NCBI GenBank assembly: GCA_003009755.1
Contig: PXUB01000043.1
Location: 1 to 64,000, forward strand
Length of the DNA stretch: 64,000 bases
Direction of reading: 5' to 3'
Origin: Thermoplasmatales archaeon SW_10_69_26
GTDB taxonomy: Archaea; Thermoplasmatota; SW-10-69-26
Both the position numbers and the translations under genes were made by a program. Each line of letters begins with the position of its first letter. Position 1 is the stretch's first letter. Positions 41,333 to 49,959 of the stretch are shown here, piece by piece. The notes beneath the pieces are model-generated. The model had not been told where the DNA came from, did not search any database, and was given only the letters and a program-made list of their open reading frames with translations.

Positions 41333-41629
41333 TCACACATGTAGCTTTCGCCGGGCCCCCGAGCCGGACCTCACGACCCGGCGACGACCTGGACCCCGAT
41401 CCCGTTGCCGGAACGCCAGGTGGTAGAGCCCGATCGTCGGCCGGGGGCGCTCGGGAGCCTGCGGGGCGTGCTCAAGCACCAGCTCGAAACCGCCGCCAGC
41501 TGGCGCGAGCACGAGCTCGTCGCGTCCCGCGACCGGCTGCAGACCGAACACGTCCTCGCGGAAGCCCCGCTGGGCGGCCCGATCGGCGACCCGATAGCGG
41601 ACGGCGCGCAGCGGCGATCGCTCGGCCAC
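41333..41629 (-). pseudogene. Truncated VOC/glyoxalase-family remnant
   Basis: From GTG 41629 the reading frame gives SPLRAVRYRVADRAAQRGF, REDVFGLQPVAGRDELVLAP, ELVLEHAPQAP and IGLYHLAFRQRDR, a clear half of a vicinal-oxygen-chelate domain. After that the frame becomes Arg-rich and stops, and the eIF1 gene begins 20 bp later, so the second half and most metal ligands are missing. Probably a decayed catechol-dioxygenase/glyoxalase relative. Confidence 0.55.
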
Positions 41630-41705
41630 GCAGCGTGAAGGCCCTGGGCCGGGTTCAGCCCTCGCCCGAGCAAGGCCTTTTGCCGGCGGCCGCGTTGCCC
41701 GGCTC

Positions 41706-42125
41706 GTGAGCTCCTTCCGCATCGTCGAACACACCGCCGACGTCGGCCTCGAGGCCGAAGCCGACACGCTCGAGGGGGCTGTCGTCGCGCTCGTCGAGGG
41801 CTTCGGCGAGCTCGTCTGTCCCGAGGGTGAGGTCCAGGCGAGGGAGGAGCGGACCGTGTCGGTCGAGGCGCCCGACCTCGACGACCTCGTCGTCGACTTG
41901 CTCGACGAGCTCAACTACGTCCACCAGGTCGACCGCTTCGTGCCCGCCGGCGGGACGGCGAGGATCGAGAAGACGGCCGAGGGCTACCGCGTCCGGCTGC
42001 AGGCGACCGGCGAGGGCTACGACCGCGAGGCCCACGGCCACCTCATGGAGATCAAGGCGACCACCTACCACGGCCTCGAGGTCGAGGACGAGCCCGGGCG
42101 GATCGCTGTGCTGTTCGACGTGTAG
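41706..42125 (+). CDS. Archease, RtcB activator
   Basis: 139 residues from GTG 41706. Archease speeds guanylation and turnover of RtcB. Family motifs: FRIVEHTADVGLEAEADTLEGA at the start (metal-binding Asp), a LLDELNYVHQVDRF helix, and IKATTYHGLEVE with the final LFDV near the C-terminus. Complete. The 3' structured element that follows is shared with rtcB. Confidence 0.93.
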   Translation: MSSFRIVEHTADVGLEAEADTLEGAVVALVEGFGELVCPEGEVQAREERTVSVEAPDLDDLVVDLLDELNYVHQVDRFVPAGGTARIEKTAEGYRVRLQATGEGYDREAHGHLMEIKATTYHGLEVEDEPGRIAVLFDV

Positions 42126-42128
42126 AGC

Positions 42129-42338
42129 ATTTTTCTTTCAACGGGGGCTTGGCGCCTCCCGAGGGGGGACAAAGAAAAATCCTCGGCAACGATCTGGCCG
42201 AAGCGGCGCTTCGGCCGCTCCGGAGACCGTGACATCAACGTCGGTCGCCGGAAGAAACCCACTCAGGAGCGATGCAGCCCCCAACGGCATTGATCTTGGG
42301 CGCTGTTGGACCTTCGCGCAGGGTCATCGCTGCCTGAC
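42129..42338. ncRNA. Structured element 3' of the archease gene (copy C; shared with rtcB)
   Basis: Starts 3 bp after the archease stop. ATTTTTCTTT pairs with AAAGAAAAAT (perfect 10 bp); GGGGGC (42143) pairs with GCCCCC (42277), a compensatory change against GGGGCC/GGCCCC in copy D; CTCCCGAG pairs with CTCAGGAG with one exception. TTGGCGC and GCGATGCAG are unchanged. An extra perfect hairpin GGCCGAAGC-GGC-GCTTCGGCC sits in the variable loop. CCAACGGC and GCTGTTGG form a further stem, then CAGG/CCTG closes the element. Confidence 0.55.
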
Positions 42339-42514
42339 CCGTCCCTGTGCGGTCACGATGGTGCCCCGCCGCTGGTCGTCCTCCCTGGGCTCCTCTTCGT
42401 TCCCGCTCTTCGGTGTGTTCCTTCCCCACCGCGTCCGTGGAGCTGATCGGCCGTCACGCAATACCTTGGGCTGCGAGGTCGAGGGTGCGAAGAAAGTGAG
42501 CGGGACGTCCACGC

Positions 42515-42572
42515 CGGGTCGCCCGTAGCAATCACACTCTACGAGACAGCGGCCGGTAGGTCATACAAAAGA
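42515..42572 (-). repeat. Conserved intergenic unit, copy 3 (minus strand)
   Basis: On the minus strand TTTTGTATGACC is followed by CCGGCCGCTGTCTCGTAGAG and GTGATTGCTACGGGCGACCC. Compared with copies 1 and 2 the start codon is GTG and several third positions differ; the first codons still read M-I-A-T-G-D-P-A. It points towards the archease 3' element about 180 bp away, so a transcript from here could run through that element. Confidence 0.5.
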
Positions 42573-42642
42573 GTAACGGGTAGGGGGGGCGAGGTGAGCG
42601 CCGGCCCGCCCGCGCGTCGGTACCCACCGACCTAACCTTGCC

Positions 42643-43083
42643 TCAAGACAGGGGCTCGCTTTGCAGCGTAGCCTCGACCTCGATCTCGAGCTCGTCGAGC
42701 GCTCCGGACACCGGGCACTGATCCTCGGCGTCCTCGGCGAAGGTTCGGAACTCGTCGGCGTCGATGCCGGGCACGCTGCCCCTCGTCGACAGGACCACAC
42801 GCGTGATCTCGGGGCCCTCGTCCATGTCCAACTCGACCGTTGCGTCCGTCTCGATCGAGTTCGGCTGGTGGCCCTCCCTCGTCAATAGCTGGGTGAGAGC
42901 CATCGAGTAGCAGGCGGCGTGGGCGGCGCCGATCAGCTCCTCCGGGTTCGTGTTGTTCCCCGTCTCGAACCGGCTGGCCGTGTCGTAGGGCGCATCGAGC
43001 ACGCCGGACTCCGTGGACACGTTGCCTCCCCCAGTCTCGAGATCGCCCGTCCATCGAGCCGTACCACGTCGCTTGATCGTCAT
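42643..43083 (-). CDS. OsmC-family thiol peroxidase, intact copy
   Basis: 146 residues from ATG 43083. OsmC reduces organic hydroperoxides with two Cys. GTARWTGDLETGGG opens the chain; the peroxidatic Cys is in AAHAACYSMALT and the second Cys in EDQCPVSGAL. Complete and of normal length. A damaged paralogue lies directly upstream. Confidence 0.92.
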   Translation of the reverse strand: MTIKRRGTARWTGDLETGGGNVSTESGVLDAPYDTASRFETGNNTNPEELIGAAHAACYSMALTQLLTREGHQPNSIETDATVELDMDEGPEITRVVLSTRGSVPGIDADEFRTFAEDAEDQCPVSGALDELEIEVEATLQSEPLS

Positions 43084-43189
43084 GGCGAGACGACGAGACC
43101 GTTTCGCGATGGATGAATCCTCTACGAGGGATGTTTCGCCGGCCAAACGATCGCTGAGCCGGGACGGTGGACGTTGGGCTTGGCACGTC

Positions 43190-43624
43190 TCAGCCGGGGG
43201 TCGGCGTCTGCAGGAACGCCTCGACCTCGATCGCTGGGGACAGGATGCCGGACACCAAGCTCTCCTCGCTCGCCCGGTGGGCGAGCCTCACGAAGCTCTC
43301 CTCGTCGATCGCGTCGGCTCGGCCCTACGTGACGAGCCGGACCGACGTAATCTCGCCTCCGTCGGCGTCGAGCTCGACGTCGGCCTCGGTCCGCACGTTG
43401 TCCGGCTCGTAGCCCTCTCGCTGGAGCACATCGGTCAACGCCATCGAGCAGCAGACGGTGTGGGCGGCCGCGATCAGCTCCTCGGGGTTCCTGTGCTCCC
43501 CGTCGGCGAACCGGCTGGCCGCGTCGAAGGCTGCCTGGAGGACGCCGCTGTCCGTCGACAGGGTGCCCTCGCCGGTGTCGAGGTCGCCTTGCCACCGGGC
43601 CGTCCCGCGCCGTTTGCGTGTCAC
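43190..43624 (-). pseudogene. OsmC paralogue with in-frame TAG
   Basis: Reading 43624 to 43190 gives 144 codons with a single TAG at codon 100 (plus-strand 43325-43327). The part after TAG (GRADAIDEESFVRLAHRA, SLVSGILSPAIEVEAFLQ) aligns residue by residue with the intact neighbour, where Arg occupies the TAG position. The first Cys (HTVCCSMALT) is kept; the second (CPVSG) is Ser-Leu. A tandem duplicate now decaying, or a gene read through at TAG. Confidence 0.75.
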
Positions 43625-43732
43625 GGCGACGGCAGAGCTGGCCGCCTCGAGAGTCCTGCACGGTCGGCGCTTGGCGTGGCCAAGCGGTCGCTTGCAACGC
43701 CCGGTGAAGCTAGCCGACCGGCGACCGGGGGC

Positions 43733-44905
43733 TCACCTGTCCAGCGCTTCGCCGCCGATGAGGACCTTGTGGATCTCGTTGGTGCCCTCGTAGATGCCGC
43801 AGATCTTGGCGTCGCGGAAGTACCGCTCGACCGGGTACTCGCTGGAGTAGCCGTTGCCACCGTGGACCTGCACGGCGCGCTCGGTCACGTCCATGACGGC
43901 TTCGGCGGCGTGCAACTTGGCCGTCGACACGGCCTGGGCGTTGTCCTGGCCCTGGTCGGCCATCCAGGCGGCCTTCCAGACGAGCAGGCGGCTGGTCTCG
44001 ATCTGCTGGTGCATGTAGGCCAGGTGCTCGCGCACGAGCTGGAAGTCGCCGATGCGGCGGCCGAAGGCCTCGCGGTCCTCGGCGTAGTCGAGGCTGGCCT
44101 CGTAGGCGGCGCGCGCGATCCCGACAGCGCCGGCGGCCACCGACAGCCGGCCCTTCTGCAGGATCGCGTTCGCGATGTCCCAGCCGTCGCCGATCTCGCC
44201 GAGCATGTTCTCCTCGGGCACCCAGCAGTCGTTCGTGATGAGCTCGGCGGTGTGGCTGGCGCGAAGCCCGAGCTTGTCGTTGCCCATCACGGTGCCGGTC
44301 GAGAAGCCCTCGCGCTCGGTCTCGACGACGAACGCGGCCAGCTGGGACTCCTTGTCGGAGGGATCGTAGCTGGAGCCCTCCTCGCCCACGCGGGCGAACA
44401 CGACCACGTAGTCGGCGCGGTCGCCGTCGGAGATCCACATCTTCTTGCCGTTCAGGCGGTAGCCGTCCTCGTCCGGCGTGGCGGTCGTCTCCATCGCCTT
44501 GGCGTCCGAGCCGGACTCGTGCTCGGTGAGCGCCCAGGCGCCCCGCATCTCGCCGGTGCAGATCTCCGGCAGGTAGCGTTGCTTTTGCTCCTCGTCACCG
44601 AACATCTCCACCGTGTTCCCGAACAGGGAGGTGTTCACGCTGAACGTGGTCCGCAGCGACGAGCACCCGGCGCCCAACTCCTCGGTCAGCAGCGCGTACG
44701 TCAGGTCGTCGACGCCGGCGCCGCCGTAGTCCTCGCCGATCGGCGCGCCCAGCAGGCCCAGCTTGCCCGCCTCGCGGACGACCTCGTCGGGGATCTCACC
44801 CTGCTCCTCCCACTCCTCGACGTTCGGCGCGACGTGCTTGTCGACGAAGTCGCGCGCCGTCTTGCGGATCATCTCCTGTTCCTGGGTCAGCTCGAAGTCG
44901 ACCAT
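43733..44905 (-). CDS. Acyl-CoA dehydrogenase
   Basis: 390 residues. FAD enzyme of beta-oxidation or branched-chain acyl-CoA breakdown. ALTEHESGSDA (FAD/substrate loop), KMWISDGDRADYVVV, KLGLRASHT and the C-terminal VQVHGGNGYSSEYPVERYFRDAKICGIYEGTNEIH with the catalytic Glu are all present. Together with the aminotransferase at 4952 it would fit branched-chain amino acid use, but the substrate cannot be read from sequence. No partner ETF genes are nearby. Confidence 0.93.
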   Translation of the reverse strand: MVDFELTQEQEMIRKTARDFVDKHVAPNVEEWEEQGEIPDEVVREAGKLGLLGAPIGEDYGGAGVDDLTYALLTEELGAGCSSLRTTFSVNTSLFGNTVEMFGDEEQKQRYLPEICTGEMRGAWALTEHESGSDAKAMETTATPDEDGYRLNGKKMWISDGDRADYVVVFARVGEEGSSYDPSDKESQLAAFVVETEREGFSTGTVMGNDKLGLRASHTAELITNDCWVPEENMLGEIGDGWDIANAILQKGRLSVAAGAVGIARAAYEASLDYAEDREAFGRRIGDFQLVREHLAYMHQQIETSRLLVWKAAWMADQGQDNAQAVSTAKLHAAEAVMDVTERAVQVHGGNGYSSEYPVERYFRDAKICGIYEGTNEIHKVLIGGEALDR

Positions 44906-45068
44906 GGGCGCACCTACGGCTCGACCAGACGGGGCTCTCTACTTGAAGGGCCGGTGGCGGAGCCCCTGCGAAGACACGCTTGGGCCCCCGGACGGGCGGC
45001 CTGCCCCGTCCCAACCCCGAGTTGGGCAAAACCTTTCTTCCACTGCTGCGTCGAGCCAAGCGGTCGGG

Positions 45069-47114
45069 GTGCTGCCGGAGGAGGCGCTGATCAAGGCCGC
45101 CGCAAGCCTGCTCAGCGGAGCCATCGGCATCTTCGTGCTCGCCAGCTCGAGCCGGCGAGCCGCCAACGTGTTCCTCGCGGCCTTCGTGTTCCTGCTCGCC
45201 GGGAACCAATTCGCCGAGACGATGCGGGTCTTGGGGCTCCCCGGCACGCTGGCGAACAGCTCCTGGTTCCGCATCGCCTCGGTCTTCGCCTTCCTCGATC
45301 CGCTGGCCCTGTACGCCTTCGGGTCGGTGTTCCCGGAACGCAACCGCCTCAACGACCCCAGGCTCCTGGCTCTCGTCGCCTCGTTCTGCTCGGGGTTGGC
45401 GCTTTGCGCGGGCTTCCTCGGTCCCGACGTGTGGCTGGGGACGGCTGGCGACCGGCTGCTGACGGTGTGGGCCTTCGGGACCCTCGCGATCTACGGCGCC
45501 GTGCTCTTCGAAGCCCTTCGCCAGATCCGCGCCAAGCCCGTCGACTCGGCCTACGCCAAGCTCGCCCCCGCCCTGTGCGTGATCACGATCCCGGCGGTCG
45601 CCCGCCTGGGGCGTCCCGTCTGGGGCGCCGTGGGCTGGACGGGCATCCTGCCGCCCAGCTTGCACTTCCTCGCGTTCGGTCTGCTCACCATCGGGATCGC
45701 GGCCTGGGTCGTCGGGACCGCGATCTCGCTCCCGGACGAGGCACGGATCCCCCGCCGGCTGTTGATCGGCGGAGCCGTCGGTGGCCTCCTGTTCGCCGTG
45801 GTCTCCAAACCCTACATCGCGTTCGAGCCGCTCCGGCAGCTCGGCTACAGCCCGGGCGGATGGTTCCCGGACTACGTGAACGGCGGCGGGGACGCGTTGA
45901 AGCTTTTGACCTTCGGCGTGCTCGCGTCCGCGGCCGTGCTGCGGAACCAGATGCTCGACCTCAGCTTGAGCAGCCGACGGTGGGCGGCCCGCGTCCTGTC
46001 GGCCGTGCTCGTCCTCGGCGGCATCGGGATCGTCGCCGTCGCGACCTCGGAGATCCTGGGCGAGGGCGGCCCGCTGGCTCAGCCGGCCATCCTCGCCCTG
46101 TTCGTCGTCGTGCTAGTCTCGACGGAAGGGTTCCGCCGGCTCGTGGACACCATCGGGGAGAAGGCCTACGGCGTCCCACGAGGCTCCCAGCGGGAGGACC
46201 GCATCGACGCCTACCGTGCCGCCGTCGAGCAAGCCGTCGAGGAGGACCGCGTGCTCGGCTCCGACCCGCGATTGCGGCGGCTTCGGGAGGAGCTCGAGAT
46301 CGACGATCGCACCGCCCACGTCCTCGAGCGCATGGCCGGGTCCACCGCCAGCGGCGGTCCGCTGCAACCCGGCGAGACGATCGACGGTCGCTACAGCATC
46401 GATTCCTTCGTCAGCCGCGGCTCGGCCGGCCGGATCTTCCGCGCCCACGACGAGCTGCTCGATCGCGACGTGGCGATCAAGGAGCTGTTGCACGGCGGCC
46501 CTCACGAGAGCGCTCGCGCCCTCGAGGAGGCACGGCTGGCGGGCCGCCTGGAGCACCCGAACATCGTCACCCTCCACGACATCGTCACGTCTCCCGGCGC
46601 CTCCCTGCTCGTCACCGAGTTCGTCCCCGGTCCCACGCTGGCCGATCGTCTGGAGGACCGGGGCCCCTTCGGGCTCGACGAGCTGTTGGACGTCGTCGAC
46701 GGGATCTTGTCCGGCCTGGAAGCCGTGCACGATCAGGACGTCGTCCACGGCGACCTGAAGCCCGCCAACGTCCTCTTGGCCGAGGGCGAGGTCCCCAAGA
46801 TCGCCGACTTCGGCACCTCTCGCGTGGCCGACGGCGGCACCCGACACGCTCTCGGCGACGAGCGCGCCCACGAGGGGACCCCCGCCTACATGGCGCCCGA
46901 GCAAAAGCGGGGCCAGCCGCCGACGGTCGCCTCGGATCTGTACGCCGTGGCCACCTTGACCGACGAGATCGCCGAGCATCCGCTCCCCGAGCCGATCGAG
47001 CGCGTGCTCGGTGTCGCGCGCGCCCGAAACCCCGACGATCGGTACCGCTCGGCGACCGCGATGCGGGAGGCGCTTCGCGAGGCTCAGCGGGCCGACCTCA
47101 CGAGCGGAAGATGA
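45069..47114 (+). CDS. Membrane-sensor serine/threonine protein kinase
   Basis: 681 residues from GTG 45069. The N-terminal 340 residues hold seven to eight membrane helices, resembling the membrane sensor parts of bacterial-type signalling proteins. A linker leads to a eukaryotic-type kinase domain (about 435-680): glycine loop SRGSAGRIF, DVAIKELL, HGDLKPANVLL (HGD instead of HRD), IADFGTS and YMAPEQ. All catalytic residues are in place. AAAACCTTTC about 40 bp upstream may be the promoter. Its 3' end overlaps the convergent FHA-HTH gene by 17 bp, pointing to a functional pair. Confidence 0.88.
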   Translation: MLPEEALIKAAASLLSGAIGIFVLASSSRRAANVFLAAFVFLLAGNQFAETMRVLGLPGTLANSSWFRIASVFAFLDPLALYAFGSVFPERNRLNDPRLLALVASFCSGLALCAGFLGPDVWLGTAGDRLLTVWAFGTLAIYGAVLFEALRQIRAKPVDSAYAKLAPALCVITIPAVARLGRPVWGAVGWTGILPPSLHFLAFGLLTIGIAAWVVGTAISLPDEARIPRRLLIGGAVGGLLFAVVSKPYIAFEPLRQLGYSPGGWFPDYVNGGGDALKLLTFGVLASAAVLRNQMLDLSLSSRRWAARVLSAVLVLGGIGIVAVATSEILGEGGPLAQPAILALFVVVLVSTEGFRRLVDTIGEKAYGVPRGSQREDRIDAYRAAVEQAVEEDRVLGSDPRLRRLREELEIDDRTAHVLERMAGSTASGGPLQPGETIDGRYSIDSFVSRGSAGRIFRAHDELLDRDVAIKELLHGGPHESARALEEARLAGRLEHPNIVTLHDIVTSPGASLLVTEFVPGPTLADRLEDRGPFGLDELLDVVDGILSGLEAVHDQDVVHGDLKPANVLLAEGEVPKIADFGTSRVADGGTRHALGDERAHEGTPAYMAPEQKRGQPPTVASDLYAVATLTDEIAEHPLPEPIERVLGVARARNPDDRYRSATAMREALREAQRADLTSGR

Positions 47115-47814
47115 GCGTGCTCTTCCCGGCCTGGATGACGTCACCTGGCTCCAGCTCGTGCTCCTCGTCGGCCGACAGCTGGCATCCGTTCACGATGGTC
47201 CCGTTCCGGCTGTCCGGCAGATCGCGGATCCGGTGACCATCGGGACCGGTCTCCACGAGAGCGTTCTCCGCGCTGACGAACGGATCGGAAGGCAAGGACA
47301 CGCTCAGCCCTCGGTTGCGGCCCAGCACCCACCGATCGCGTTCGGCGGGATCCAGGGCGAACACGCGTCCTTCGGGCACGCCCTTGACGAGGACGAGGTG
47401 AGGGCCCTCGGCCTCGATCTCGCCGAGCACGGGGTCGCCCTGCACGGTCCCCTGGCTGGGGTCCTCGGCGGGGGTCAGCCGGGCCAGATCCCGCAGCTCC
47501 TCCGCCATGGCGAACACCCGCTGGTTGTTCAGCATGTACTCAGTCGTCTCCCCGTATTCGCGTTGAGCCTGCCGGGAGACGACCGCGCCCGCGTCCATCA
47601 GCTTGACCAGGTGGCTTTTGACCGTCTGGCGGGCCAGCGGTTTCTGCCGTTCGGCCTCCGGCTTCCGCAGCTCGATCTCCGTCAACGTCTGCGGATCCCG
47701 CAGGAGGGCCAACAGCCGCAACCGGGTCGGGTTGGCCAGCGGATCCAGGTTCTCAGCGAGCCGGACGAGATGCTGATCGTCGGCCGACCTCACGGCATCC
47801 AAGCCCCCGACCAT
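47098..47814 (-). CDS. Winged-helix regulator fused to an FHA domain
   Basis: 238 residues from ATG 47814. An ArsR-like winged helix (about 15-95: NPTRLRLLALLRDPQTLTEIEL, RQTVKSHLVKLMDAG) is followed by a linker and a C-terminal FHA domain with WVLGRNRG, FVSAENALVE, DLPDSRNGTIVNG. FHA domains bind phosphothreonine, so a DNA-binding protein switched by phosphorylation is likely. The facing kinase gene (overlapping 3' ends) is the obvious partner. This fusion is unusual in archaea. Confidence 0.85.
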   Translation of the reverse strand: MVGGLDAVRSADDQHLVRLAENLDPLANPTRLRLLALLRDPQTLTEIELRKPEAERQKPLARQTVKSHLVKLMDAGAVVSRQAQREYGETTEYMLNNQRVFAMAEELRDLARLTPAEDPSQGTVQGDPVLGEIEAEGPHLVLVKGVPEGRVFALDPAERDRWVLGRNRGLSVSLPSDPFVSAENALVETGPDGHRIRDLPDSRNGTIVNGCQLSADEEHELEPGDVIQAGKSTLIFRS

Positions 47815-48144
47815 GTCGTGCCTCCCCAAGGCGAACCCATCGACCCCCCATCGGCTTGGGGACCCTTCAGCGTTCGGCTCCCCGCGGGCGCTGCAGACAC
47901 GCCCCGCTGGGAGGCGTCGAGAGCTGAAGGAGAGGGGGATCCACGCCCCGCCTGGGGCGGGCGACGGGGCACCGCGACCGCACGCGAGGCGTGGAGGTGA
48001 TCGAAGGTCGGACCCTGGGGGTCCTCGGACGGAACAGCCCAGGCTCCCTGCGGACCGGGCAGGCCCCAGCCCTACAACCCCATCAACCGGGCGCCCGGCA
48101 CGTCAACCTATGCAGCCACCCGGCTGCCTCCGCGCTCCGCCGGC
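47815..48144. other. Intergenic region, FHA-HTH to Rid gene
   Basis: About 330 bp of GC-rich DNA containing the promoter of the FHA-HTH gene. No gene, repeat of the families above, or strong hairpin recognised. Confidence 0.35.
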
Positions 48145-48612
48145 TCAGTCCTCGACCTCGAGGATCGCGCCGATCTCCACCGCCGTGTCCAGCGGAAGCA
48201 CGTTGCACCCGACCGCGAACCGCGAGTGCCGGCCGGCCGGACCGAAGACGTCGCCGAACAGCTCGCTGGCCCCGTTCACGACGCTCGGCTGCTGGGTGAA
48301 ATCGTCCGCCGACGCCACGAAGCCCTCCACGCGCACGACGCGGTTGACCCGCGATAGGTCGCCGACCGCGTCCTTCACGGCGGCGAGGATGTTGACAGCG
48401 CACCGCTGGGCCGCCTCCTTGGCGGCCTCGAGGCTCACGTCGTCCCCGACGCGGCCGGTCGCGAGCAGCTGGCCCTCCTCGTCGGTCGGTAGCTGCCCGC
48501 TCACGTACACCGTGTTCGCCTCGGTCTCGACGGCGGGCACGTAGTCGGCCACCGGGTCGGCCACGTCCGGCAGATCGATGCCCATCTCCTCCAGCTTCGC
48601 CTCGGGGTCCAT
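48145..48612 (-). CDS. RidA-family (YjgF/UK114) protein
   Basis: 155 residues from ATG 48612. Rid proteins hydrolyse reactive enamine/imine intermediates made by PLP enzymes. NTVYVSGQLPTDEEG and GRHSRFAVGCNVLPLDTAVEI are present; the Arg in HSRFAVG takes the place of the catalytic Arg. Some 20 residues longer at the N-terminus than RidA itself, fitting the Rid subfamilies with broader range. Divergent from the OGG gene. Confidence 0.85.
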   Translation of the reverse strand: MDPEAKLEEMGIDLPDVADPVADYVPAVETEANTVYVSGQLPTDEEGQLLATGRVGDDVSLEAAKEAAQRCAVNILAAVKDAVGDLSRVNRVVRVEGFVASADDFTQQPSVVNGASELFGDVFGPAGRHSRFAVGCNVLPLDTAVEIGAILEVED

Positions 48613-48711
48613 GCGCGGGGGAGTGCCGACCCGCGGCATCAGGCTTGCGGGGCCCGGCGGTGCCAGAAGAGGCTTCGTCCGCGTGGTGGGACCCCGGTTC
48701 CTCTCCGTGGG

Positions 48712-48717
48712 CTCAAG
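48712..48717 (+). promoter_or_regulatory. TATA-like box of the OGG gene
   Basis: GCTCAAGTAGG with CTCAAG 26-31 bp before GTG 48743. Confidence 0.45.
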
Positions 48718-48742
48718 TAGGCCGACCCGCTCAGCGCCTCCC

Positions 48743-49483
48743 GTGTCCCACCCGCTGCCCGACGGTGTCGACCTCGAAGCGTGCTTGTTCGGCGGCCAGG
48801 CGTTCACCTGGTGGTCCGCCGACGACACGATCGAGGGCCTGACGCGCGGGACTCGCGTCTCGATCGACCCCGTGCGAGGCACCTGGACCTCGACCCCCGA
48901 CCGAGACGAGGGTTTCCTGGCCGCCTACCTCGGCCGCGAGCGGACGCGGCCTCGCGCACTGGCCGAGGACCCCGATCTGGGGGCCCTCGCGCGCCGCATG
49001 CCGGGCCTGCGCCTGCTCGACCAGGATCCCTGGGAGGGCACGCTGGCGTTCATGATCAGCCCCGCCAACAACGTCCCCCGCATCCAGGCCACGATCGCCA
49101 AGCTATGCCGGCGCCTGGGCGACCCGGTCGACGGCACGGCCGCCGTGCCGGGCCCCCAGGCGGTCGCCGACGCCGAGCGCCCGATCGAGGCCGCCCACGA
49201 CCGGCTCGTGGAGCTCGACGGCGTCGGACCCAAGGTCGCCGAATGCATCCTCTGCTACGCGCTCGGGTTCGATCGGGCCTTCCCCGTCGACCGCTGGGTG
49301 GCCCGCGCCGGCGAACATCTGCTCGGCGAGGAGCCCACGACCGAAGCGGCACGCCAGCGATGGGGGGACGATGCGGCGATGGCCCAGCAGGTCGTCTTCC
49401 ACGGCGCCCGCAAGGGCTACGTCGACGGGATCGAGGCCAGCCCCGTGGCCGGCTTCGACGCCTGGCGCAGCGTCGAAGTCTGA
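48743..49483 (+). CDS. 8-oxoguanine DNA glycosylase (OGG1 type)
   Basis: 246 residues from GTG. Removes oxidised guanine. FGGQAFTW is the substrate-pocket motif; QDPWEGTLAFMISPANNVPRIQ leads to the helix-hairpin-helix LDGVGPKVAECILCYALGFDRAFPVDRWV with the Schiff-base Lys and catalytic Asp. Shorter than eukaryotic OGG1, as usual for archaea. Confidence 0.9.
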   Translation: MSHPLPDGVDLEACLFGGQAFTWWSADDTIEGLTRGTRVSIDPVRGTWTSTPDRDEGFLAAYLGRERTRPRALAEDPDLGALARRMPGLRLLDQDPWEGTLAFMISPANNVPRIQATIAKLCRRLGDPVDGTAAVPGPQAVADAERPIEAAHDRLVELDGVGPKVAECILCYALGFDRAFPVDRWVARAGEHLLGEEPTTEAARQRWGDDAAMAQQVVFHGARKGYVDGIEASPVAGFDAWRSVEV

Positions 49484-49661
49484 GGCGCGGTCGGGAGGGA
49501 ACACGCAGGAGAGCCGAGGGCCAGAGGGCAGCAGAGGGGAAGGCGAGGGACAGGCGAGGGCGGGCAGAGGAGTAAAGCAGGCCACGACGGAGGATCGCAG
49601 GGGACGGGCAAGCCGATCGCGTCACCGGCCCAGGCAAGGTCCTCGCGGACGGGATGGCGAA

Positions 49662-49955
49662 CAGCGCCATCGGCTTGCATTGCGTGATGGCGGTTGAGGG
49701 ATGCGGGGCGTGGGTTAGACCTTGCCGGCCTCGATCGGTGCCATCGGCCTGCGTTGCGAGATCGCGGTCGCGAATCTGAAGCCACGGGCGGAGGGGCTGG
49801 GCGACGACCAGCGCCATCGGCCTGCGTCGCGTGATGGCGGTTGAGGGATGCGGGGCGTGGCGTAGACCTTGCCGGCCTCGATCGGTGCCATCGGCCTGCG
49901 TTGCGAGATCGCGGTCGCGAATCTGAAGCCACGAGCGGAGGGGTTGGGCGACGAC
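49662..49955. repeat. Tandem 147-bp direct repeat, two full units plus the start of a third
   Basis: Units begin at 49662, 49809 and 49956 with CAGCGCCATCGGC; they are nearly identical. Each unit itself holds two related halves carrying GCCATCGGC and GATCGCGGT. The third unit runs into the E3 element, whose end (ATCGGCCTGCGTTGCGTCATCGCGG) is the same sequence, so the array seems to have grown from the end of the E element. About 180 bp before it, after the OGG stop, is purine-rich and featureless. Confidence 0.7.
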
Positions 49956-49959
49956 CAGC

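Noticed and set aside
42441-42535. Minus-strand 60-codon ORF as a conserved protein
   Set aside because: Only its first eight codons are conserved with the other two copies of the unit; the remainder diverges completely, so I list the unit as a repeat instead.
29536-43327. General recoding of TAG to pyrrolysine
   Set aside because: TAG is used as the normal end of many well-defined genes in this window, and no pyl gene is visible; two interrupted genes are not enough.
43013-47236. 1407-codon plus-strand ORF
   Set aside because: Runs across OsmC, acyl-CoA dehydrogenase (other strand) and the kinase (other frame); Arg/Pro-rich and without motifs.
49497-49660. CRISPR array or coding repeat near the OGG gene
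   Set aside because: The purine-rich stretch has no regular spacers, and the 147-bp units that follow are long tandem repeats without variable spacers.
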